A stretch of 64,000 nucleotides of DNA from Methanoculleus caldifontis (GCF_032842345.1 NZ_WBKO01000002.1:268208-332207), one strand, 5' to 3'; shown: positions 44,335 through 52,899, counted from the first letter of the stretch. Notes: a model not told the origin generated them from the sequence alone. Made by a program: numbers and translations.

Positions 44335-44370
44335 GGACGGACACGATGGGAAGCAGGCAACGCGAGCCCA

Positions 44371-44399
44371 AATAAAAAAGAAAGGCAGAATCTCCTGCC
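44371..44399 (-). terminator. Hairpin/T-tract terminator after the YbjQ gene
   Basis: On the minus strand GGCAG-GAGATT-CTGCC is followed by TTTCTTTTTTATTT, 16 bases past the ybjQ stop codon. Confidence 0.7.
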
Positions 44400-44414
44400 C
44401 CTAAAACCCAAACC

Positions 44415-44738
44415 CTACTTCTTCGGAACGAGCTTCACCGCCGTCCCGTAGGCGAGGAGCTCCGCTGCCGTCGTCATCGTCTGAGACGTCGTGAACCGGA
44501 CGTTCAGCACGGCGTCGGCCTTAAGGTCGCGCGCCGAGTTGATCATCCGGTTGGTCGCCTCGGTCCGGGCGTCTGCGAGCATCGAGGTGTACTCCTCGAG
44601 TTCGCCGCCGACGAGGCTCTTTAAGCCCGCCATGACGTCTTTTCCTACGTTCTTCGTCCGTACGGTGTTCCCGAAGACCACGCCGAGGACTTCTCCCACG
44701 GCGTAGCCCGGCACTTCCTGAGTCGTCGTCAGTATCAT
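44415..44738 (-). CDS. YbjQ/UPF0145 family protein
   Basis: A 107-residue YbjQ-type protein (once annotated heavy-metal-binding DUF74). It forms homopentamers in bacteria, and its function is unclear. Typical features are LTTTQEVPGYAVGEVLGVVFGNTVR, ARTEATNRMINSARDLKADAVLNVRF and the terminal AYGTAVKL. It follows a 58-residue membrane protein by 3 bp and ends before a strong terminator, so the two form an operon. Confidence 0.93.
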   Translation of the reverse strand: MILTTTQEVPGYAVGEVLGVVFGNTVRTKNVGKDVMAGLKSLVGGELEEYTSMLADARTEATNRMINSARDLKADAVLNVRFTTSQTMTTAAELLAYGTAVKLVPKK

Positions 44739-44741
44739 TCT

Positions 44742-44918
44742 TCACTCCCTGATTGCTTCAATGGTCTCCTCGCGCCTCCGCCAGACGATCAGCGCGAGGC
44801 CGATCAGGATGAGCGGGAGGGCGTATATGAGGAGAAAAACGGGCCCTGCTATCGCTATGGCCGCGATCACCGCGCCAAGGGCGGTCAGGACGATCCCCCA
44901 GAGGACCTGGCTCCGCAT
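44742..44918 (-). CDS. 58-residue two-helix membrane protein
   Basis: Begins MRSQVLWGIVLTALG. Two hydrophobic helices lie at about 5-24 and 27-46, and a charged tail WRRREETIEAIRE follows. Its stop lies three bases before the ybjQ ATG, and codon use is good, which supports a real gene. CGGTTATCCC (44941-44950) lies about 27 bases upstream, consistent with leaderless transcription. It may be a membrane anchor for the YbjQ protein; that is a guess. Confidence 0.75.
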   Translation of the reverse strand: MRSQVLWGIVLTALGAVIAAIAIAGPVFLLIYALPLILIGLALIVWRRREETIEAIRE

Positions 44919-45064
44919 ACTTATCCCTGCGACGGAGTCGGGGATAACCGTTCGGATTCTCGCCCCGGATCCCGGTTCACCTCGCGGGTATACGGGAAAT
45001 CACCCGGCGCCGGCGCGCAGGATCCGGTCTGCGATAGCTGCACTAAAGAGGCTGGAGCCACAAT

Positions 45065-45086
45065 AGGTATGAAACGTTGGATACCT
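45065..45086. promoter_or_regulatory. Inverted repeat upstream of the NfnAB-like genes
   Basis: AGGTAT-GAAACGTTGG-ATACCT is a perfect six-base inverted repeat with a ten-base spacer, 42 bases before the first start codon. It could be an operator or a leader hairpin. Confidence 0.35.
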
Positions 45087-45127
45087 TTTGACGTTCAGAT
45101 CGACCAACATCATCAGGAGTGAAGCGG

Positions 45128-45979
45128 TTGTATAAGGTGGAAACGGCGAATAAACTCGCCGACCGGGTTTATGAATACTGGATACGTGCGCCGCAGGTGG
45201 CGCAGCACGCACGCGCAGGCCAGTTTGTCATCCTGCGCCTGCACGAAAAAGGCGAGCGGATACCGCTCACCATCTCGGCCGTCAGGGGAGACGCCGTCAG
45301 GGTGATCTTCATGGCCGTCGGCAAGACGACCGAGGAGCTGGCGACCCTCCGGGCCGGCGACAGCATCAGCGACGTCGTGGGCCCGCTCGGAAAACCGAGC
45401 GAGATTGAGAACTACGGCACCTGCTGCGTCATCGGCGGCGGTGTCGGGATCGCGAGCACCCCCCTCATCGTCAAAGAACTCAGGGAAGCGGGCAACCACG
45501 TCATCGGGATCATCGGGGCGCGCAACGCCGATCTCCTCATCCTCGAGGACGAGATGCGGGAGGCCTGCAACGAGCTCTACGTCACGACCGACGACGGGAG
45601 CAAGGGCGTCCACGGTTTTGCAGCCGACGTCCTGAAGAAACTGCTCGCAGAGCGAAAGATCGACCGGGTCTGGATCATCGGCCCCGCCATCATGATGAAG
45701 GTCACCTCCGGCGCGACGGTGCCCTACGGCGTCAAGACCTACGTGAGCCTCAACCCGATCATGGTCGACGGGACGGGGATGTGCGGCTCCTGCCGGGTCA
45801 CCGTCGGGGGAGAGACGAAGTTTGCCTGCGTCGACGGTCCCGAGTTCGACGCCCACCAGGTCGACTTTGCCGAACTGATGCAGCGGCAGCGGATCTACAC
45901 CGGCCAGGAGAAGGCCTCGCTCGAGCGGTTCGCGGAGCACCGGTGCCGGTGCGGCGAAGGGGGTCACCACCATGAGTGA
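45128..45979 (+). CDS. NfnA/SudB-like FAD-NAD(P)H reductase subunit
   Basis: A 283-residue ferredoxin-NADP reductase-like protein, the partner of the following gene in NADH-dependent ferredoxin:NADP oxidoreductase (Nfn) or sulfide dehydrogenase complexes. It has the flavin motif RIPLTISA, the nucleotide motif GGGVGIASTPLIVKEL and a 2Fe-2S cysteine set GTGMCGSCRVTVGG...FACVDGPEF. The C-terminus is Cys/His-rich (HRCRCGEGGHHH). The start is TTG at 45128, eight bases after AGGAG, giving MYKVETANK like homologues; GTG at 45119 touches the ribosome site. Confidence 0.9.
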   Translation: MYKVETANKLADRVYEYWIRAPQVAQHARAGQFVILRLHEKGERIPLTISAVRGDAVRVIFMAVGKTTEELATLRAGDSISDVVGPLGKPSEIENYGTCCVIGGGVGIASTPLIVKELREAGNHVIGIIGARNADLLILEDEMREACNELYVTTDDGSKGVHGFAADVLKKLLAERKIDRVWIIGPAIMMKVTSGATVPYGVKTYVSLNPIMVDGTGMCGSCRVTVGGETKFACVDGPEFDAHQVDFAELMQRQRIYTGQEKASLERFAEHRCRCGEGGHHHE

Positions 45980-47315
45980 CCGGGCCGTCGACGTCCGGGT
46001 CAAGGACTTCAGGGAGGTCGACTCCGGCATCACCCCCGGCGAGGCGATCGCCGAGGCGGAGCGCTGTCTCCAGTGCAAGAAGCCGCTCTGCGTCAGGGGC
46101 TGCCCGGTCTGCATCGACATCCCCGCCTTCATCGGGCATGTCGCGGAAGGCAACTTCCCCGAAGCCGCACGGGCGCTCAAGGAGCAGAACATGCTCCCCG
46201 CCATCTGCGGACGGGTCTGCCCGCAGGAGACCCAGTGCGAGGGCGTCTGCGTCCTCGGCAACAAGGAGACCCCGATCCGGATCGGCGCGATCGAGCGGTT
46301 CGTGGCCGACTGGGAGCGGGCGAACGACCCGAGCCTCCCCGACGTGGCAAAGCCGACCGGGAAGCGCGTGGCGGTCGTGGGTTCCGGCCCCGCGGGACTG
46401 ACTGCCGCGGCAGAGCTCGCCCGCGCCGGCCACGCCGTCACGATCTTCGAGTCGCTCCACGAAGCGGGCGGGGTCCTGACCTACGGCATCCCCGCGTTCC
46501 GGCTCCCGAAGGATGTCGTCAAAGCGGAGATCGACCAGGTGCTCGCCCTCGGCGTCCGGCTGAAGAAGAACCACCTCGTGGGGAGAAGCGTCAGCGCCGA
46601 CGAACTCCTCGGCTACGACGCGGTCTTCCTCGCGACCGGCGCGGGGCTCCCCGCGTTCATGGGCATCCCCGGCGAGAACAAGAACGGCGTCTACTCGGCA
46701 AATGAGTTCCTCACAAGGGTGAACCTGATGCACGGCGACGCGTTTCCCGAGTACGACACGCCGGTCCTGCACGGGGCCCGCGTCGCGGTGATCGGCGGCG
46801 GCAACGTCGCGATGGACTCCGCACGGGTGGCCCGCCGCCTGGGCGCGAAGGTCTCGCTGATCTACCGGAGAGGCGAGGAGGAGATGCCGGCACGGAGGGC
46901 CGAGGTCGTCCACGCAAAGGAGGAAGGGATCGAGTTTTACACCTGCACGAACCCGACGCAGATCCTCGGCGAGCAGTGCGTCACCGGCGTCGAGTGCGTG
47001 AAGATGTCCCTCTGCGGCCTTGACGCGAGCGGCCGCAGGTCGCCGGAGCCGATCGAGGGGAGCGAGTTCACCCTCGACGTGGACATGGTGATCCAGGCGA
47101 TCGGCACGAGCCCGAACCCGCTCCTCGTCTCCCTGATCCCGGGCCTCGAGCGCGGGCGGAAGGGCAACGTCGTCGTCGACGAGAACGGCCGGACCTCGAT
47201 CCCCCACGTCTACGCGGGCGGCGACATCGCCACCGGCGCGGCGACGGTGATCGAGGCGATGGGCTCGGCGAAGAAGGCGGCGGCGGCGATCGACGCGATG
47301 CTGAAGGGAGAATAA
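45972..47315 (+). CDS. NfnB/GltD-like NADPH oxidoreductase subunit
   Basis: A 447-residue protein homologous to the small subunit of glutamate synthase. The N-terminus has the two-4Fe-4S set CLQCKKPLCVRGCPV and CGRVCPQETQCEGVC. FAD binding is at VAVVGSGPAGLTAAAELA, and NADPH binding at VAVIGGGNVAMDSARVARRLG. It ends with the FAD block VYAGGDIATGAATV. With the preceding gene it probably forms an Nfn-like complex linking ferredoxin, NAD(H) and NADP(H), possibly by electron bifurcation. The two genes overlap by 8 bp. A glutamate synthase large subunit is absent, which argues against GltD. Confidence 0.92.
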   Translation: MSDRAVDVRVKDFREVDSGITPGEAIAEAERCLQCKKPLCVRGCPVCIDIPAFIGHVAEGNFPEAARALKEQNMLPAICGRVCPQETQCEGVCVLGNKETPIRIGAIERFVADWERANDPSLPDVAKPTGKRVAVVGSGPAGLTAAAELARAGHAVTIFESLHEAGGVLTYGIPAFRLPKDVVKAEIDQVLALGVRLKKNHLVGRSVSADELLGYDAVFLATGAGLPAFMGIPGENKNGVYSANEFLTRVNLMHGDAFPEYDTPVLHGARVAVIGGGNVAMDSARVARRLGAKVSLIYRRGEEEMPARRAEVVHAKEEGIEFYTCTNPTQILGEQCVTGVECVKMSLCGLDASGRRSPEPIEGSEFTLDVDMVIQAIGTSPNPLLVSLIPGLERGRKGNVVVDENGRTSIPHVYAGGDIATGAATVIEAMGSAKKAAAAIDAMLKGE

Positions 47316-47585
47316 TCACTCTTTTTCCAAGGGTTGGCCCGGAATTCTGCCGGGACAAGACCGGGTCCAACCGATTCTTCAGATGTGCCGTCGGAGCGTG
47401 AGCACCATGTATGCGAGTTAACTCTCCGCAGGACGGAGCTCGGAAGGGACACAGATCTTTGGGCAGGATGCTCCCTCTTGAGCCGGAAGGAGCGCGGACA
47501 TACCTGAGTGAGGGACGCATTCTCCTACAAAAGAATAATTCATGCAGGGGAATCTCTCACTCGGGTTGACGGATACGGGTTCGCC

Positions 47586-47954
47586 TTACGGCAAAAGCTT
47601 CTCAAGTGTGAATGTGGCGTTTGCTCCGGGCGGAACGTATGTGCCGATATAGTGAATTTCGATAGGAATACACGGCGATTCTGGCACACCATCATTCTCC
47701 GGAATGACCCCCCGGAAGCCTACCATCATGCCATCTACCCGATAGGCTTCGTCCAGATTAACAGGAGCGTAACAGGTTCCGTTTTCCGCCTGTATGATAT
47801 ATACTCCACTGTCGTTTTCGACGTGTACGACTGTTCCGATGACGGTCTCTTCATCGATTTTTCCTGTATCAGTGCAACCGCTTGAGAGCAATGTTAAAAT
47901 GAGGATGAATGTAACTGATATAACTGAAAGGTGGGGTAATGTTCTATGTACCAT
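47586..47954 (-). CDS. Hypothetical lipoprotein
   Basis: A 122-residue protein. The signal peptide MVHRTLPHLSVISVTFILIL leads into the lipobox LLSSGC, so the mature protein would be lipid-anchored. The mature part is small and beta-rich (VIGTVVHVENDSGVYIIQ). No family is recognised; it loosely resembles OB-fold exported proteins. Codon use is less GC-biased than in the core genes. The start is ATG at 47954: AATTTAAGTAA about 25 bases upstream predicts a leaderless message. Confidence 0.7.
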   Translation of the reverse strand: MVHRTLPHLSVISVTFILILTLLSSGCTDTGKIDEETVIGTVVHVENDSGVYIIQAENGTCYAPVNLDEAYRVDGMMVGFRGVIPENDGVPESPCIPIEIHYIGTYVPPGANATFTLEKLLP

Positions 47955-48361
47955 TATGTATACACTTACTTCTTCATTACTTAAATTCTCGGATATATAG
48001 TTCTTGGCGCTACTCTTTGGAACCTTGAAGGTCCTCAACCTGCCGACAGCATCTGCTGCCTTTGACGATGCTTACTCCCATATACACGATGGATAAACGG
48101 AGGGTGTGGCATCACCTCAGGTGGCTCCTTGTACTGTTTGATCCGTTTTTCAAGACAGAATTAGAAGCGTGCTTCATGAACACGATCTGTTCATGCCCAA
48201 CCCATGACTGCTGAGGGTCCTCAAAATCCAAAAGAGTAGCGCTAAGAGTTATGATTTATAGTTTCATCATAATTCACTAACTATATGTTCTCTAAAGTTC
48301 CCACTGACCTGAGAAAGACTTGTTCAAAAAAGAAATCGGTTTTCTGTCCAACAGTTCATTA
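47955..48361. other. A/T-rich intergenic region
   Basis: About 400 bases beyond the lipoprotein promoter. No intact gene. On the minus strand 48050-48180 there is a short coding-like stretch (EKRIKQYKEPPEVMPH, then PPFIHRVYG) interrupted by stops; it may be the relic of an unidentified gene. The rest is A/T-rich with no clear structure. Confidence 0.3.
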
Positions 48362-49156
48362 TCAACTAACGTAAAATACTTGGCTCGTGCTATACGCCGG
48401 ATTAGGCCCTACTACAACATAACCTAGAGGCGGGACACAATAGTGGTCACCAAGCACCTGGTAATAATAGCCTCCATCTACGGATTTTTGCCCCATTACG
48501 GTCTGGGATGTAACAAGAATCCCAATTTTCTCCTTGTTTGCGATCTCCACCCACGCTGGCTCGATGAACATGAATAATCGTGTTTTCGTCGACATGTAGG
48601 GTATTGATATAGCAGGCTGTGCCTGACTTGAAGAATAATAGTCGACAACCCTGTTTCCATGAAAAGCCCATGATAACCCAGCAACGCCTAAATCGCTATC
48701 CCTCGATGCGCTATTATTATTGTTCATTACATTTTGAAGAACTACAACACCTTCTTCCGCAGACGGGACTTTGCTGAGACTGGATTTCGAATCAGATGCC
48801 CTCGACCTGATCTCACTCATCGCCTCTTCTGTGAGAGGTTCTGGCATTTGTTCTCCGGGAGCAGTCCATTGAATTTTACTGGACTTATAGAGTTTCTGAA
48901 GATCTTCTGTGAGTTTCTCCATCTCACCGGGATAGACTGCTTCGTAGAATTCCGCGTAAGTGATATCTTTCCCAACAAGGTTGGAGATTAACTCCCTGTA
49001 ATAATCTTCCTCTGATAGATCAGATGTGTCCAAGGCGGCATATTCACCATTACCATGTGCACTTGCCATAGGAACAAGCATTGCGCCAAATATGCACAAT
49101 GTTATTAGGATTCCAACTGTTTGACCCACGTTTCTTGTCCTGTTCTTTCCATTCAT
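48362..49156 (-). CDS. Exported hypothetical protein
   Basis: A 264-residue protein with an N-terminal signal peptide (VGILITLCIFGAMLVPMASA, cleavage after ASA). The mature protein has an acidic helical N-terminal part (TSDLSEEDYYRELISNL) and a C-terminal aromatic beta-rich part ending with tyrosine-rich strands (GGYYYQVLGDHYCVPPLGYV). No family is recognised. The start is ATG at 49156, eight bases after GGAGG. A/T content and codon use are unlike the core genes, suggesting recent acquisition or lineage-specific evolution. Confidence 0.75.
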   Translation of the reverse strand: MNGKNRTRNVGQTVGILITLCIFGAMLVPMASAHGNGEYAALDTSDLSEEDYYRELISNLVGKDITYAEFYEAVYPGEMEKLTEDLQKLYKSSKIQWTAPGEQMPEPLTEEAMSEIRSRASDSKSSLSKVPSAEEGVVVLQNVMNNNNSASRDSDLGVAGLSWAFHGNRVVDYYSSSQAQPAISIPYMSTKTRLFMFIEPAWVEIANKEKIGILVTSQTVMGQKSVDGGYYYQVLGDHYCVPPLGYVVVGPNPAYSTSQVFYVS

Positions 49157-49348
49157 TTTTCTTTCCTCCAGTGGTGACCCGGAGGCAAAAGAGACACACA
49201 TTTAAGTATGTAGAACGCATACGCTCCCTTTGCCTCCGGGCATGCAGGGCGCGTCATCCGGTCGTCAACCAGGGATGGGCAGCCCCACATCTTTTGCGGA
49301 CGCCGCTCTGAAGCATCCACACAGTGACATGAGCGGCGATCTATTTAG

Positions 49349-49392
49349 AAATTCTGTCAGATTCATTTACACGTTCGCAGATATTTGCCGAA
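49349..49392 (-). promoter_or_regulatory. Promoter-like site with conserved 27-bp motif (copy B)
   Basis: On the minus strand a TATA-like CAAATATCT is followed by AACGTGTAAATGAATCTGAC then AGAATTT (49349-49375). The 27-base segment matches 23 of 27 positions of the segment at 51775-51801. It would drive the exported-protein gene through a leader of about 190 nt. Nothing else is recognised in 49157-49646. Confidence 0.45.
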
Positions 49393-49646
49393 AGTGAACG
49401 GAGAGAACCCTCCCCGGAAGACGAAGGCACAGGAGAGAACCTATTCTCAAGGTGGTATATGCCGTACAGGACGCAGCAGCCTCTGACTGCCGCACTTGCG
49501 CGCGCCCTGCACCCGAACTATTGGGTTCTGTCGATGGACAGGCAGGCCTGCCGGCCGATTGCGTAAACCGTATCAGCCATGAGCGACAGTACCTTCAACC
49601 TGTACAAAAACCCGTCGAAACCAGAAAGCTCCTGTCCGGAGGTCCC

Positions 49647-50339
49647 ATGAAAAAGAGCCAGATTGTCATCTGGAGCGTCCTCATCGCTCTCGTCTTCGTG
49701 CACTATTTCTACATGCCCGAGCAGCCCAAGGTCACCAGGGGAGAGATGCATATCTCTTTCGACTCCCGGGAGTGCCGACCCGACCTGGTTGACCTCTGGA
49801 ATACGCTTGTACAGGAGCAGGCGTTTTCGAACGAGTCGGCCGTGCTCATCCAGCTGAACCAGTATATCGACAAAGACGGAACGGTGCAGTGCACCGAACT
49901 CCACTGGATCGGCTACGTAGACGGGGAGGAGCACGCGTACGAGGTATATGTCCACCAGAGCGGCAACGTATATTATAACGACCAGATATTTGACTTCCCC
50001 ATGCAGGGGGTACATCCCCTCGCCATATTACGCGAGGTCGACAGGATCGAGTTTGACGATCTCACTCACGGAGAATACAACATAACGCTCACGACGTTCA
50101 AACACGACGGTCCAATGACCTACAACAAAACCAACGGCGACCTGTACGCCTTCGCGGACGGATCGCTTCGTCCCCTGAAGGAGGCCACGTTCTCTTCCGA
50201 AGCCTCCCGGCATATGATCGAGATCTTTCCGGAGATCGGGCAGTCGGGCGAGATTACGACCGCAGAGAGCATATCGGATCGCATCATCCTCTTCCCCGAA
50301 CAGGAGATCGCCCGGGCCGACTCCGTCGTCCACGCATGA
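49647..50339 (+). CDS. Membrane-anchored hypothetical protein
   Basis: A 230-residue protein with a short N-terminal anchor or signal (QIVIWSVLIALVFVHYFYM) and an extracytoplasmic acidic domain rich in beta strands (CRPDLVDLWNTLVQEQAF, CTELHWIGYVDG). No family is recognised. The ATG at 49647 is chosen for its ribosome site (GGAGG, four bases upstream); the open frame extends 195 bases further upstream, but that part is Cys/Pro-rich and not convincing. Confidence 0.7.
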   Translation: MKKSQIVIWSVLIALVFVHYFYMPEQPKVTRGEMHISFDSRECRPDLVDLWNTLVQEQAFSNESAVLIQLNQYIDKDGTVQCTELHWIGYVDGEEHAYEVYVHQSGNVYYNDQIFDFPMQGVHPLAILREVDRIEFDDLTHGEYNITLTTFKHDGPMTYNKTNGDLYAFADGSLRPLKEATFSSEASRHMIEIFPEIGQSGEITTAESISDRIILFPEQEIARADSVVHA

Positions 50340-50443
50340 CGTGCAGGCGGCGCCCGGAGACTCTGAATGCATCCTCGATAAGCCACGGGGTGATCCGGGA
50401 AAAGGGGCAAACGGTGTAGTTATGGAGAACTGCCGAACGGCAA

Positions 50444-51217
50444 TCAGATACCGGTGCCGGACACACGCCCCCCGGCGATCGCGGGCTTCCACGATCCGTG
50501 GGCTTGTACACACTCTTTCGCATCGGCGCAGAGGTAGTAGCGTACGAACCGTCCTTTCTTCTCGTCTCTGACAATACCATCCCGGAGCAGCGGTTTCATA
50601 TGCCAGGTGACGTTCGCACCCGACATTATGAGCCGGGACGCGATCTCTTTTCTCGTGCTTCCCGGGTATTGCAAAACGATATTGAGTATCCGACTCTTTG
50701 ACTGCTCGTTGAGATATCCCGCCACCTTTCGTTCCAGACCGGGACAGGCGCCCGTGTTGACGTAATATCTCATGCCTCTGCAGTTCGGCTCGGGGACGAC
50801 CGTTCCCATCCTGCATAACATCTCTACGTGGTAGCGGAGGGTTCCGATATTCATCCCGAGCAACCGGGAGAGAGAGCTTGTATTGATTCCCGGATTATCG
50901 CGTATGCACAGGTACGTTGCATTCCGGGTTTCGTTCTCAAGGACGTTATTGCGCAGGATCCTCTTATGGCCGAAATGCAGCCATGCGAGCAGCGAGAATA
51001 CAAGTTGCATCGGGACAAAGAGCACCGGAACAAATACGGATACGAGTCCGAGAATAACAATATCCAGGGGGATATTCCAGACGTACACCGGCATCGGATC
51101 CAAAGGCACCCTCTCCGGATATGCGTCCTGAACGGCAGTAGCACATGCGGCAGACGGCAGCAGTGCGAGGCAGAAGATGGCCAGAGCGATTCCGGCAATC
51201 CGCACCCGCGTGACCAT
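50444..51217 (-). CDS. Membrane-tethered regulator with two winged-helix domains
   Basis: About 257 residues. The N-terminus has a signal-like helix (IAGIALAIFCLALLPSAACA) and a second membrane segment (IVILGLVSVFVPVLFVPMQL). The cytoplasmic part holds two winged-helix domains: RNATYLCIRDNPGINTSSLSRLLGMNIGTLRYHVEML and SRILNIVLQYPGSTRKEIASRL...VTWHMKPLLRDGIV. Such proteins are putative one-component membrane sensors in methanogens. The start is uncertain: TATATAAA lies only about ten bases before the ATG at 51217, so a leaderless start at GTG 51205 is possible. Confidence 0.8.
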   Translation of the reverse strand: MVTRVRIAGIALAIFCLALLPSAACATAVQDAYPERVPLDPMPVYVWNIPLDIVILGLVSVFVPVLFVPMQLVFSLLAWLHFGHKRILRNNVLENETRNATYLCIRDNPGINTSSLSRLLGMNIGTLRYHVEMLCRMGTVVPEPNCRGMRYYVNTGACPGLERKVAGYLNEQSKSRILNIVLQYPGSTRKEIASRLIMSGANVTWHMKPLLRDGIVRDEKKGRFVRYYLCADAKECVQAHGSWKPAIAGGRVSGTGI

Positions 51218-51300
51218 GGATTTATATAAAACCGGTATCAGTAAAAAGGTTTGGTTTGGTAGGTGTTCGGCTTTGTTGAAAGCGTGTGAGAGGTCATCAT

Positions 51301-51756
51301 TTAAGCATAAGCATTGCAATTCAAAATATACGGAATGGTTCCTGTCACACTCTCGCCATACACTTTAAGTCTCCAGGTACCTGATGCAGGGCTGCTTATA
51401 TCTATGCGAATCTGTCCATCCAGACGTCCGCCATAATTGTCACGGTACGAACCATACAGGCTCCCATCCGGTCTGTAGATCTCCAATCTCAGGGAGTGGT
51501 CCGGGGTAAACCAGTTTAAGTAAACATTCAGTAAGGACATACCGGCTGGTACATTGAGCAGATGAGTATCAGTCTCCCCTTGTGTGATCGTAAAATACTC
51601 ACGGGTTTCATACCAGTCCGCCTGCGAGAGAAGTCCCGCGACTCCGTCATTTTCGTTTCCGATACCTGCAGCTGAAACCATCGGCACGATGAAGGCGACG
51701 GCAGCCAGAAGTCCTATAATGTGACTGATCTTCATCAGAATCCACCGATGAGACAT
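51301..51756 (-). CDS. Exported small beta-sandwich (PPC-like) protein
   Basis: A 151-residue exported protein. The signal peptide MKISHIIGLLAAVAFIVPMVSA is clear. The mature part resembles bacterial pre-peptidase C-terminal (PPC) domains: YFTITQGETDTHLLNVPAGMS, then LRLEIYRPDGSL, then ISSPASGTWRLKVYG. PPC domains are usually appended to proteases; here it stands alone. The start is ATG at 51756, seven bases after GGAGG. The ATG seven codons further in (51735) also has a usable site. Confidence 0.78.
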   Translation of the reverse strand: MSHRWILMKISHIIGLLAAVAFIVPMVSAAGIGNENDGVAGLLSQADWYETREYFTITQGETDTHLLNVPAGMSLLNVYLNWFTPDHSLRLEIYRPDGSLYGSYRDNYGGRLDGQIRIDISSPASGTWRLKVYGESVTGTIPYILNCNAYA

Positions 51757-51774
51757 CGGAAGACCTCCGTATAA

Positions 51775-51808
51775 AAATTCTGTCCAATTTCTTTACACGT
51801 TTTATATA
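51775..51808 (-). promoter_or_regulatory. Promoter with conserved 27-bp motif (copy A)
   Basis: On the minus strand a strong TATA (TATATAAA, 51801-51808) is followed directly by ACGTGTAAAGAAATTGGACA then GAATTT. Transcription should begin near 51780, so the conserved segment covers the interval between TATA and start. It matches copy B at 23 of 27 positions. Confidence 0.55.
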
Positions 51809-52173
51809 CGCAAGCAGTACGTCGATCTCGGCGCGTGAGGGATCCCCGAGCGTCTCCGGAATAGCACGCAGGATCACGGGCATTTCGCCGGGAATCGTTC
51901 ACTCTGCACCTTTCTGAAGGACAAGCACAATGCGGGAAAGATGTTGCGCGGAATAATAAACCCCGCCTCAAGGGGTTTTTCCGAAAGATAACCGTTGAAG
52001 CAAGAGATTATTCACGACGGAACCAGGGTTCTTTCTCCAACACAACCCGGACGTGTAAATAATTTGCATCTGTTGTCGGTTAATCTAAAGAGTACCACCG
52101 GCTAACCCGCTCCTCTCCTCTTCATTGTTCTCTCCCGGGCAGGTTCCTGCCCGGCACCGTACCCCCCCGGCAG
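51809..52173. other. Intergenic region with an orphan plus-strand terminator-like hairpin
   Basis: No protein gene is recognised. CCCC-GCCTCAA-GGGG-TTTTT at 51961-51980 looks like an intrinsic terminator on the plus strand, with no upstream plus-strand gene to serve. The TATA at 51801 read in plus direction (TTTTATATACGC) would start a transcript near 51830, giving a possible RNA of about 150 nt. A short ACGTGTAAAT at 52051-52060 resembles the conserved motif of copies A and B. Confidence 0.3.
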
Positions 52174-52858
52174 GTGATCCGGCATCATCCCAACCACCCT
52201 GCACTCGCCGCGTTCCTCACCCCGTTCATGGGCTCGGCGGTGAACATCGCGCTCCCGTCCATCGCCGCCGAGTTCGCTCTCGACGCCGTCTCGCTCAGTT
52301 ACGTGGCCTCCTCGTACCTCATCGCGACCGCGATCTTCCTCGTCCCACTCGGGCGGTGCGCCGACATCTACGGGCGCAAACGGATCTTCACCCTCGGGGT
52401 CGCGGTCTTCACCGCATCGGCCCTGCTCTCCGCGCTCGCGACGTCGGGGCCCGTGCTCATCCTCTTCCGGTTCATCGAGGGCATCGGAGGCACCATGATC
52501 TACGGCACCGGGATCGCCATGATCACGTCGGTCTTCCCGCCCGAGGAGCGGGGGCGGGCGCTCGGGATCAACGTCACCGCCGTCTACATCGGCCTCTCCG
52601 TCAGGCCGCTCCTCGGCGGCTCCCCCACCTGGCGGAACATCTTCCTCACCAACATCCCGCTCGACATCTATATCGTCTACCTGATCCGCCGCCACCTTGC
52701 CGGGGAGTGGGTCGACGCATGCGAGGAGCGGTTCGATCTCGTCGGTTCGGTCTTCTACGGCGCGATGCTCCTTGCCGTCCTGAACGCCCGACTCCTCGCG
52801 TCGAACCGGGCGTTCGCCTTCTCCAACCCGGCCGCCCTCTGTACCGGGAGATTTTCGC
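52174..52858 (+). pseudogene. Decayed DHA2-family MFS drug transporter (internal deletion, no C-terminus)
   Basis: The N-terminal half of a 14-helix EmrB/QacA-type transporter is recognisable: NIALPSIAAEFALDAVSLSYV, PLGRCADIYGRKRIF (motif A), then RFIEGIGGTMIYGTGIAMIT and PPEERGRALGIN. SVRPLLGGSPTWRNIFLTNIP follows, shorter than the usual GPxLGGxLTxxxGWRxIFxxNxP. After GSVFYGAMLLAVLNARLL the sequence jumps to RNRAFAFSN-like SNRAFAFSNPAAL, which belongs much further on in intact relatives, and then loses similarity. No start with a ribosome site is evident. The frame stays open beyond only because it runs antisense to the decarboxylase gene. Confidence 0.8.
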
Positions 52859-52899
52859 CTCGCTCGTCCGCGGCAGGGTGCACGGGCGACGGCCGGCCG

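Noticed and set aside
48050-48180. Possible transposase or gene relic on the minus strand
   Set aside because: A short coding-like stretch is interrupted by stops and not similar enough to any family I can name; mentioned only in the intergenic entry.
49452-49646. Upstream extension of the membrane-anchored protein at 49647
   Set aside because: The added segment is Cys/Pro-rich without a start site; the GGAGG before 49647 and the anchor helix fit the shorter form.
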